This document shows, one piece after another, positions 8,660-16,379 of a stretch of 64,000 bases of DNA. The notes below the pieces were generated by a model. The model was not told the DNA's origin, did no database searches, and saw only the letters and a list, made by a program, of their open reading frames with translations. The DNA comes from DASUBN01 sp036500225 (lineage in GTDB: Bacteria > Pseudomonadota > Gammaproteobacteria > Natronospirales > REEB76): the NCBI GenBank assembly GCA_036500225.1, contig DASYCJ010000084.1, forward strand, positions 13,881 to 77,880, given 5' to 3'. The translations under genes were made by a program, and so were the position numbers. Within the stretch, counting starts at the first letter, position 1, and every line of letters starts with the position of its first letter.

Positions 8660-8950
8660 GGGGTCTCTGGGGGTCTTTTAGGGCTGGAAAAGGGCGTAAG
8701 CCCTTGGCTAGATTGCGTTTTAACGGTCTCTCATGGTATAAAGCGCGGCCTTTTTTGGCAAATATAGACCGGCTGAGACCTATAAATGGGTCGATTCCGG
8801 TGATTTTAAACCCACACATACGCTGCTAACCGTTCGTGGGGTGTCCCGCAGGCTCATAAAGCCGAGGGGTCACGACACGGGGCGTATGGAGGCCTAACCC
8901 CAGGAACCCACCCTGCATGCAGGGCGTTCCGAATTTTGGAGTCTAATCCC
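8660..8950. other. Divergent map/rpsB intergenic region with S2 leader
   Basis: No gene is seen in these 291 bases. They hold a plus-strand promoter (8713-8742) and a roughly 200-base rpsB 5' leader. Inside are a small hairpin AAGGGC-GTAA-GCCCTT (8690-8705, upstream of the promoter and thus in the map leader on the other strand) and a perfect 14-base palindrome ccctgcatgcaggg at 8911-8924, just before the rpsB Shine-Dalgarno. In E. coli the rpsB leader is folded and bound by S2 for feedback control; a similar role here is inferred from its length and position. Confidence 0.55.
8713..8742 (+). promoter_or_regulatory. Probable sigma-70 promoter of rpsB-tsf
   Basis: TTGCGT (8713-8718), an 18-base spacer and TATAAA (8737-8742) face rpsB. 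The -10 is followed by a GC-rich discriminator (gcgcggcc), the type expected for ribosomal genes under stringent control. The predicted start, about 8749, leaves a leader of about 200 bases. Sequence match is seen; activity is inferred. Confidence 0.6.
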
Positions 8951-9904
<954 letters not shown>

Positions 9905-9957
9905 GCTGCTTCGGCGGCCGGCACGACGAACGCAACATATAGCTTAGGTGTAATGAA

Positions 9958-10833
9958 ATGACGATCTCTGCGAACATGGTGAAGGAACTGCGCGAGCGCA
10001 CTGGCGCCGGCATGATGGAGTGCAAGAAGGCCCTGACGGAATCCGCCGGCGACCTCGATCTCGCGATCGAGAATATGCGCAAGTCGGGTCTCGCCAAGGC
10101 CGACAAGAAGGCCGGTCGTGTGGCTGCGGAAGGTCGCGTGGCGATCGAACAGTCCGGCGATGCCGTGGCCATGGTGGAAGTGAATTGCGAGACCGACTTC
10201 GTCGCTAACGGTGACGAGTTCGGTGGCTTCGCCACGTCCATTGCCAAGGCCGTGCTCAGCGCCGCCCCGGCGAGCCTGGAAGCGCTCAACGATGTGAAGC
10301 TCGGTTCAGGTGAGACCGCGGACACTACGCGCCGCAACCTGGTGGCCAAGATTGGCGAGAACATCACCGTGCGCCGCATGGAACGTTACCAGGTAAAGGG
10401 CACTGTGCTCGGCGCCTATACCCACGGCACCCGCATCGGCGTGCTGGTGGAGCTGAAGGGCGGCACTCCGGCGCTGGCGAAGGACATCGCCATGCACGTG
10501 GCCGCGAGCCGTCCCCTGTGCGTCAGGCCCGAGCAGGTCGCCGCCGAAGTGCTGGAGAAGGAGCGCGAGATCATCCGTGCCCAATCCGCCGACAGCGGTA
10601 AGCCTGAAGCCATCGTCGAGAAGATGGTGGAAGGCCGCCTCAAGAAGTTCCTGGCCGAGGTCACCCTGCTGGGTCAGCCTTTCGTGAAGGACCCGGACCA
10701 GAGCATCGAGAAGCTGGTGAAGGCAGCCGGTGCCGAAGTGCTGCGTTTTACCCGTTTCGAGGTAGGCGAGGGCATCGAGAAGAAGCAGGAAGACTTCGCC
10801 GCCGAGGTTATGGCCCAGGTGAACCGCAGCTGA
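9958..10833 (+). CDS. tsf: Elongation factor Ts
   Basis: Guanine nucleotide exchange factor for EF-Tu, 291 residues, close to the usual length. The N-terminal UBA-like domain (VKELRERTGAGMMECKKALT) and the EF-Tu-contacting motif (EVNCETDFVANGDEF) are clear, and the C-terminal core and coiled-coil parts are present (GQPFVKDPDQSIEKLV). AGGTG lies nine bases before the ATG. Classic rpsB-tsf pair. Confidence 0.97.
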   Translation: MTISANMVKELRERTGAGMMECKKALTESAGDLDLAIENMRKSGLAKADKKAGRVAAEGRVAIEQSGDAVAMVEVNCETDFVANGDEFGGFATSIAKAVLSAAPASLEALNDVKLGSGETADTTRRNLVAKIGENITVRRMERYQVKGTVLGAYTHGTRIGVLVELKGGTPALAKDIAMHVAASRPLCVRPEQVAAEVLEKEREIIRAQSADSGKPEAIVEKMVEGRLKKFLAEVTLLGQPFVKDPDQSIEKLVKAAGAEVLRFTRFEVGEGIEKKQEDFAAEVMAQVNRS

Positions 10834-10879
10834 GCGGCCCCGGCTGGAGCCGGTTTGCGATACAATCTGATGTCGACGA

Positions 10880-10902
10880 GGAGCCCCGCAATGCGGGGCT
10901 CC
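10880..10902 (+). other. GC-rich perfect hairpin between tsf and pyrH
   Basis: Arms ggagccccgc (10880-10889) and gcggggctcc (10893-10902) form a perfect 10-bp stem around a 3-base loop. No T-run follows on either side, so it is not a standard intrinsic terminator. It may be an attenuating or mRNA-stabilising structure that separates highly expressed rpsB-tsf from pyrH. A TACAAT (10861-10866) just upstream could be a -10 for pyrH but lacks a -35. Confidence 0.5.
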
Positions 10903-10941
10903 GCATGATAGGCCGCCGCCCAGGACTCGAACCAAAGCGCC

Positions 10942-11673
10942 ATGGCTACCCAATCTCCTGCCTATAAACGCATCCTCTTGAAGCTCTCGGGCGAGGCCCT
11001 GATGGGTTCGGAGAGCTTCGGTATCGACCCCAAGGTGCTGGCGCGTTTCGCCGTCGAGATCCGCGACATCCGCGACGCCGGTGTGCAGGTGGGCCTGGTC
11101 ATCGGCGGCGGCAACATCTTCCGCGGTGCAGGCTTGGCTAGCGGCGGCATGGACCGTGTCACCGCCGACCACATGGGGATGCTCGCCACCCTCATGAACG
11201 CGCTGGCCCTGCAGGACGCCCTGGAACGCCTCGGCGTGTACGCGCGCGTGCTCTCCGGCATGCGCGTGAACCAGGTCTGCGAGGACTACATCCGCCGCCG
11301 CGCGGTGCGCCACCTGGAGAAGGGCCGGGTCTGCATCTTCGCCGCCGGCACCGGCAATCCGTTCTTCACCACCGATACTGCCGCCAGCCTGCGGGCCATC
11401 GAGACCGGCGCAGAACTCCTCATCAAGGCCACCCAGGTGGATGGCGTGTACTCCGCCGACCCGAAGAAAGATCCCAAAGCCAAGCGCTATGACCACCTGA
11501 CCTATGACCGTGTCCTCACCGACAAGCTCATGGTCATGGATGCCACCGCCATGGTGCTGTGCCGTGATAACAACATACCGCTACGCGTGTTCGACATCTC
11601 CCACGCCGGCGACCTGATGCGCATGATCATGGGCGACGGTAGTGTAGGCACGCTGGTGGATAACGGAGAATAG
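10942..11673 (+). CDS. pyrH: Uridylate kinase (UMP kinase)
   Basis: Converts UMP to UDP in pyrimidine nucleotide synthesis. It has 243 residues of the amino-acid-kinase fold, as usual for bacterial PyrH: YKRILLKLSGEALMG at the N-terminus, VIGGGNIFRG, the UMP-binding DHMGMLATLMNALAL, and GTGNPFFTTDTAASLRA. It lies between tsf and frr, the conserved order. frr begins two bases after its stop. Confidence 0.97.
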   Translation: MATQSPAYKRILLKLSGEALMGSESFGIDPKVLARFAVEIRDIRDAGVQVGLVIGGGNIFRGAGLASGGMDRVTADHMGMLATLMNALALQDALERLGVYARVLSGMRVNQVCEDYIRRRAVRHLEKGRVCIFAAGTGNPFFTTDTAASLRAIETGAELLIKATQVDGVYSADPKKDPKAKRYDHLTYDRVLTDKLMVMDATAMVLCRDNNIPLRVFDISHAGDLMRMIMGDGSVGTLVDNGE

Positions 11674-11675
11674 AC

Positions 11676-12236
11676 ATGAGCATCGCCGACCTCAAGAATT
11701 CAGCCACCACCCGCATGCAGAAGAGCGCTGACACCCTGAAGGATGCGCTCTCCAAACTGCGTACCGGCCGCGCCAACACCGCTATGCTGGATCACCTGCG
11801 GGTCGAGTACTACGGCAACATGGTGCCGCTCAACCAGGTGGCCAACGTCTCAGTGGCCGATGGCCGCACTCTCACCATCACCCCGTGGGAGAAGCCCATG
11901 ATCCAGGTGATCGAGAAGGCCATCATGACTTCTGATCTCGGGCTCATGCCCAACACCGCCGGCAACATCATCCGTGTGCCCATGCCTGCCCTCACGGAGG
12001 AGCGGCGCAAGGAGATCATCAAGGTCGCCAAGCAGGAAGCGGAGGCAGCGCGGGTCTCGGTACGCGGTGTGCGTCGCGATGTGAACACCGAACTGAAAGC
12101 CATGCTCAAGGACCGCAAGGTCACTGAGGATGATGAGCGCCGCGCTCAGGACGAGGTGCAGAAGCTCACCGACAAGCACATCGCCGACATCGATAAGATA
12201 TTAGCGACCAAAGAAGCTGAACTCCTGGAAGTCTGA
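11676..12236 (+). CDS. frr: Ribosome recycling factor
   Basis: Splits post-termination ribosomes together with EF-G. With 186 residues it has the family size. The two-domain pattern is visible: LSKLRTGRANTAMLDHLRVE, the domain II stretch YYGNMVPLNQVANVSVADGR, and the C-terminal helical RRDVNTELKAMLKDRKVTED with the KHIADIDKIL helix. The ATG is two bases after the pyrH stop. Confidence 0.97.
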   Translation: MSIADLKNSATTRMQKSADTLKDALSKLRTGRANTAMLDHLRVEYYGNMVPLNQVANVSVADGRTLTITPWEKPMIQVIEKAIMTSDLGLMPNTAGNIIRVPMPALTEERRKEIIKVAKQEAEAARVSVRGVRRDVNTELKAMLKDRKVTEDDERRAQDEVQKLTDKHIADIDKILATKEAELLEV

Positions 12237-12274
12237 ACGGCGCCGGGCCACGCCCGGCAACCCGAGGGCGGAAC

Positions 12275-13021
12275 ATGACTGAGACCCACGCCAGCGCGCC
12301 GCCCGCGCACATCGCCATCATCATGGACGGCAACGGTCGTTGGGCAAAATCCCGCGGCATGATCCGCCACGCCGGTCACAAGGCCGGTCTCGACACCGCC
12401 CGCGAGATCATCGAGCACTGCACGGCCTTAGGCGTCGGCGCCCTCACGCTCTTCACCTTCAGCAGCGAGAACTGGCAGCGGCCGGAAGGCGAGGTGACCC
12501 GCCTCATGGAGCTGTTCCTAGGTGCGTTGAACAAGGAAGCCCGCGAGTTGCATGAGAACGGGGTTCGACTGCGCTTCATCGGCGATCGCAGCGGTTTCTC
12601 CGCCAAGCTGCAATCCGGCATGGCTGAGACCGAGGCGCTCACCTCCGGCAATCCGCGCATGCTGCTCAACATCGCTGTGGGTTACGGCGGACGTTGGGAC
12701 ATCGCCGCCGCCGCACGCCGCCTGGCGGGGGACGTGGCGGCCGGCCGTCTCAAAGCGGAACAAGTGGACGAATCCCGCCTCGCCGCCGCGCTCTCGCTCG
12801 CTGATGTGCCGGATCCGGATCTCTTCATCCGCACCGGCGGTGAGCGGCGCATCAGCAACTTCCTGCTATGGAACCTGGCCTACACCGAACTCTATTTCAC
12901 CGACGTGCTGTGGCCGGACTTCCGTGAGACGGCCCTGGATGAGGCCATCGCCTGGTTCTATTCACGGCAGCGCCGCTTCGGGAAGACCGGTGAACAAGTG
13001 GAAGAGCGGGAACATGCTTAA
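12275..13021 (+). CDS. uppS: Undecaprenyl diphosphate synthase
   Basis: cis-prenyltransferase that makes the C55 carrier lipid precursor for peptidoglycan and O-antigen. It has 248 residues with catalytic Asp18 in IAIIMDGNGRWAKSRG, the HKAG and FSSENW(QRP) motifs, and the C-terminal RTGGERRISNFLLWNLAYTE, all diagnostic. The 3' end overlaps the cdsA start by eight bases. Confidence 0.97.
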   Translation: MTETHASAPPAHIAIIMDGNGRWAKSRGMIRHAGHKAGLDTAREIIEHCTALGVGALTLFTFSSENWQRPEGEVTRLMELFLGALNKEARELHENGVRLRFIGDRSGFSAKLQSGMAETEALTSGNPRMLLNIAVGYGGRWDIAAAARRLAGDVAAGRLKAEQVDESRLAAALSLADVPDPDLFIRTGGERRISNFLLWNLAYTELYFTDVLWPDFRETALDEAIAWFYSRQRRFGKTGEQVEEREHA

Positions 13022-13817
13022 GCAGCGCATCATCACTGCGCTCATCATCGCGCCCATCGTGCTGGCGCTAATCTTCTTCGCGCCGGACACGCTGTTCGTC
13101 CTGGTCATGCTGGCCATGGCACTGGTGGGTGCCTGGGAGTGGTCCGCCCTGGCGGGTCGGCCGAGCCGCGGCGCACGCGTCTGGTTGGCGGTATTCTTCG
13201 CGGTGTTGGTGGGGATAGGTCTGTCGCTGCAGCGATACCAACCGCAGGTGCCCTGGCTCGAGGGCTATTGCCTCTTGGCGCTCGTCTGGTGGTTGTTCAG
13301 CCTGGTTTGGATCGCCCTATGGCGTGCCGAATTCAGCCGGCCGGTGAAGATCCTCTGCGGGGTCCTGACCCTGCTGCCGTCCCTGGCGGCGGTAGTGTCC
13401 ATTCGCAACGCCAGCCCCTGGTATCTATTGATACAGCTCCTCATCACCTCGGGTGCGGACATCGGCGCCTATTTCGCCGGCCGCGCCTTCGGTAAGCACA
13501 AGCTTGCGCCCCAGGTGAGCCCGGGCAAGACCTGGGAAGGGGTGGTGGGCGGTGTCGTGTTGGTGGCGGTAGTTGCAGTCATCGCCGACCACTGGCTGCC
13601 GGTCGCAGCCTTGCCCTTCGTGCTGCTATCTATAGGTGTAGGTCTGCTGTCGGTGGTGGGAGATCTCTCCGAGAGCCTGTTCAAGCGCCAGGCGGGCCTG
13701 AAGGACAGCGGAACCTTGTTCCCTGGGCACGGCGGCGTATTGGATCGGGTGGATAGCCTCACTGCTGCGGCTCCCTTGTTCTGGCTTGGCCTGCATTGCA
13801 TGGGAGTCATCCCATGA
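13014..13817 (+). CDS. cdsA: Phosphatidate cytidylyltransferase (CDP-diglyceride synthase)
   Basis: Makes CDP-diacylglycerol from CTP and phosphatidic acid for phospholipid synthesis; integral inner-membrane protein, 267 residues, about eight hydrophobic segments. The signature is near the C-terminus: SLFKRQAGLKDSGTLFPGHG followed by GVLDRVDS. The frame stays open far upstream into uppS, but ATG 13014 gives the canonical N-terminus MLKQRIITALII. It overlaps uppS by eight bases and dxr by four (ATGA). Confidence 0.96.
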   Translation: MLKQRIITALIIAPIVLALIFFAPDTLFVLVMLAMALVGAWEWSALAGRPSRGARVWLAVFFAVLVGIGLSLQRYQPQVPWLEGYCLLALVWWLFSLVWIALWRAEFSRPVKILCGVLTLLPSLAAVVSIRNASPWYLLIQLLITSGADIGAYFAGRAFGKHKLAPQVSPGKTWEGVVGGVVLVAVVAVIADHWLPVAALPFVLLSIGVGLLSVVGDLSESLFKRQAGLKDSGTLFPGHGGVLDRVDSLTAAAPLFWLGLHCMGVIP

Positions 13818-15001
13818 TCGGCGTGGCGGTACTCGGCTCCACCGGTAGCGTCGGCATGAACACGTTGGATGTGGTGGCGCGTCACCGGGACAAGTTCCGG
13901 GTCGCAGCCCTCACGGCAAATCGCGACGTGGATGGGCTCTTCAAACAATGCCTGGAGCATCAGCCGGCTTTGGCGGTTATGGTGGACGAGAAGGCTGCTG
14001 CCCAACTCAAGACCAAGCTCAAGGACAGCGGTCTCAGGACCGAGGTGCGCAGCGGCGCCAAGGCGCTCTTGGAAGCGGCAGCTTTGCCGGAGGCCCGCTA
14101 TGTGATGGCCGCCATCGTCGGAGCGGCCGGACTCGAGGCGACCCTTGCGGCAGTCAATGCCGGCAAGCGAGTCTTGCTCGCCAATAAGGAAGCGCTGGTG
14201 ATGGCCGGGCCGCTGTTCATGGATGCAGTGCACAAACATGGCACCGAACTCATGCCCATCGATAGCGAACACAATGCGGTGTTCCAGTGCATGCCCGGTG
14301 GTTATCGCGCCGGCGGCTGGCCGCACGGGGTGCGCCGTATCGTGCTCACCGCTTCCGGCGGCCCGTTCCGCGGTTGGCCCCTGGAGCGGTTGGCGGAAGT
14401 GACGCCGGCGGAAGCCTGCGCCCACCCCACCTGGAACATGGGCCGCAAGATATCAGTGGACTCCGCCACCATGATGAACAAGGGCCTGGAAGTCATCGAG
14501 GCCTGCTGGCTGTTCGGCACCGGCCCGGAACGGGTCGAAGTGGTGGTGCATCCCCAGAGCGTCATCCATTCCATGGTGGAATACGATGACGGTTCGGTGC
14601 TAGCGCAGCTCTCGAACCCCGACATGCGCACCCCCATCGCCCACGGCCTGGGTTGGCCGGAGCGGCTCACGGCGGGCGTCGAGCCTCTCGATATCCTGGC
14701 GCGTGAGACCCTGGACTTCGAACCTCCCGATTTGGATGCCTTCCCTTGTCTGAAACTCGCCATGCAGGCGGCAGAGGCACGTGACGGTGCGCCGGTGATA
14801 TTGAATGCCGCCAATGAGATCGCGGTGGCAGCCTTCCTCGACGGTCGTCTGTCCTTCACCGGCATCGCCGACCTCGTGGCCTCTGCCCTGGACGAGGTGC
14901 CGAACTCCCGTTGCGACAGCCTGGAACAGGTGCTGGTCCTGGATCGACGCGTGCGTGAGATCTCGGAGCGGCGGCTGACGGCTGCGGCAGTGAGCGCCTG
15001 A
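13814..15001 (+). CDS. dxr: 1-deoxy-D-xylulose 5-phosphate reductoisomerase
   Basis: Second enzyme of the MEP isoprenoid pathway, NADPH- and metal-dependent; 395 residues. NADPH-binding GSTGSVGMNTLDVV starts at residue 8; substrate and metal motifs include LLANKEALV, PIDSEHNAVFQC, ASGGPFRGW, HPTWNMGRKISVDSATMMNK and EACWLFG. ATG 13814 overlaps the cdsA stop; the longer TTG start at 13796 is less likely. ispD and ispF of the same pathway are also in this window. Confidence 0.97.
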   Translation: MIGVAVLGSTGSVGMNTLDVVARHRDKFRVAALTANRDVDGLFKQCLEHQPALAVMVDEKAAAQLKTKLKDSGLRTEVRSGAKALLEAAALPEARYVMAAIVGAAGLEATLAAVNAGKRVLLANKEALVMAGPLFMDAVHKHGTELMPIDSEHNAVFQCMPGGYRAGGWPHGVRRIVLTASGGPFRGWPLERLAEVTPAEACAHPTWNMGRKISVDSATMMNKGLEVIEACWLFGTGPERVEVVVHPQSVIHSMVEYDDGSVLAQLSNPDMRTPIAHGLGWPERLTAGVEPLDILARETLDFEPPDLDAFPCLKLAMQAAEARDGAPVILNAANEIAVAAFLDGRLSFTGIADLVASALDEVPNSRCDSLEQVLVLDRRVREISERRLTAAAVSA

Positions 15002-15005
15002 GGCC

Positions 15006-16367
15006 ATGCAGATACTCATCAGCATCCTGGCATACATCGCGGCAGTGGGGATCCTGGTCACTGCCCATGAGTTCGGTCACTTCTTCGTGGCGCGCCGGCT
15101 CGGTATCAAAGTGTTGCGCTTCTCCATCGGTTTCGGAAAACCCATCTGGGTCTGGCACCGCAAGGATGATGAGACCGAGTATGTGATCTCGGCCTTGCCC
15201 CTTGGCGGTTACGTGAAGATGGCGGATGAGCGGGAAGGGGAGGTGGCGGAGGCGGACCTGCCGCGGGCCTTCAACCGCAAGTCCATACCCCGCCGCTTCG
15301 CGGTGGTGTTGGCGGGTCCCGTGTTCAACCTGCTGTTCGCGGTGCTGGCCTATTGGATCATCTTCATGCACGGTATCCCGGGTTTAAGGCCCGTGGTGGG
15401 CTACGTCATGCCGGATACGCCGGCGGCCCAAGCGGGTATGCAGTCCGGGGACACCATCCTGTCGGTAGGTTCCAGTCAGACCTCCACCTGGGACGACGTG
15501 CAGGTCGAGCTGTTCCATCAGGTACTGTCCAGTCCCGAAATCGCCATGCAGGTGCGCAGCGCCTCTGGACAGGTGAAAGACCTGGCGTTGCCGGTGCACG
15601 ATCCCAGCGCCCTGACCGCTCCGGACCAGATGTTGGTGGGTCTCGGCTTATCCGTGCCGCCGCCGCTGGACCCGGTACTGACCGTGGTGGCGCCGGGGGA
15701 CGTGGCGGCAAATGCTGGCATGAAACCTGGCGATCGCATCCTCTCTGTGGATGGCAAAGGCGTCGGCCACTGGCAGGATCTGGTAGCGACTTTATGGGGC
15801 TCCGCGGGGAAGGACCTACGGTTCATCGTCCAGCGTCAGGGGCAGAAACTGGGGTTCACGCTCAAGGTAGGGACCGCCACTGAAAATGGGGTCGTTGTCG
15901 GTCATATAGGCATCGGCGGTCCAAAGACTCCGACCTCCTACTATGACGGTTTAAGCATCGAACAACGGTATAATCCGCTGGCCGCTCTGGGGCAGGGGTT
16001 CAAGCGTACCGCCGATATGTCGTGGCTGACGCTGCTGGCCGGCTGGAACATGCTGACCGGCAACGTATCCCTGAAGAGCCTGAGCGGGCCCATAGACATC
16101 GCGCAGTACGCCGGTTATGCCGCCCAAAGCGGCGTGGCCACGTTCCTCGAGTTCCTGGCCTTCGTGAGCATCAGCCTCGGAGTGCTGAACCTGCTGCCGA
16201 TCCCGGTGCTGGACGGTGGGCATCTGCTGTATTTCGTGGTCGAAGCCGTCAAGGGTTCGCCAGTGTCGGAGCGCGTCGAGGCCCTGGGCCAGCGCGTGGG
16301 ATTGGTACTGCTGCTGATGCTGATGGGTTTCGCGGTGTGCAACGACTTGATTCGCGTATTCAGTTGA
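15006..16367 (+). CDS. rseP: Site-2 intramembrane zinc protease RseP
   Basis: Cleaves RseA within the membrane after a first cut, releasing sigma-E. It has 453 residues. The zinc site HEFGH lies at residues 21-25 in the first membrane helix, two tandem PDZ domains occupy about residues 110-290 (DTPAAQAGMQSGDTILSVG, AANAGMKPGDRILSVDGKG), and the second half of the active site is NLLPIPVLDGGHL in the third helix. It is next to bamA as in E. coli. Its substrate RseA is encoded at 55.8 kb. Confidence 0.97.
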   Translation: MQILISILAYIAAVGILVTAHEFGHFFVARRLGIKVLRFSIGFGKPIWVWHRKDDETEYVISALPLGGYVKMADEREGEVAEADLPRAFNRKSIPRRFAVVLAGPVFNLLFAVLAYWIIFMHGIPGLRPVVGYVMPDTPAAQAGMQSGDTILSVGSSQTSTWDDVQVELFHQVLSSPEIAMQVRSASGQVKDLALPVHDPSALTAPDQMLVGLGLSVPPPLDPVLTVVAPGDVAANAGMKPGDRILSVDGKGVGHWQDLVATLWGSAGKDLRFIVQRQGQKLGFTLKVGTATENGVVVGHIGIGGPKTPTSYYDGLSIEQRYNPLAALGQGFKRTADMSWLTLLAGWNMLTGNVSLKSLSGPIDIAQYAGYAAQSGVATFLEFLAFVSISLGVLNLLPIPVLDGGHLLYFVVEAVKGSPVSERVEALGQRVGLVLLLMLMGFAVCNDLIRVFS

Positions 16368-16379
16368 GGAGACCTGCAT

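Noticed and set aside
8936..8950. TTG 8936 as rpsB start
   Set aside because: The codon overlaps the GGAG that serves ATG 8951, and ATG 8951 gives the family N-terminus.
10306..11496. 396-codon minus-strand frame opposite tsf and pyrH
   Set aside because: Antisense shadow of two highly conserved genes with the His/Ala/Gln-rich composition typical of high-GC antisense frames.
12552..13013. Long open frame upstream of cdsA, overlapping uppS
   Set aside because: It lies wholly inside uppS in another frame, has Arg/Ser/Pro shadow composition, and cdsA has a canonical start at 13014.
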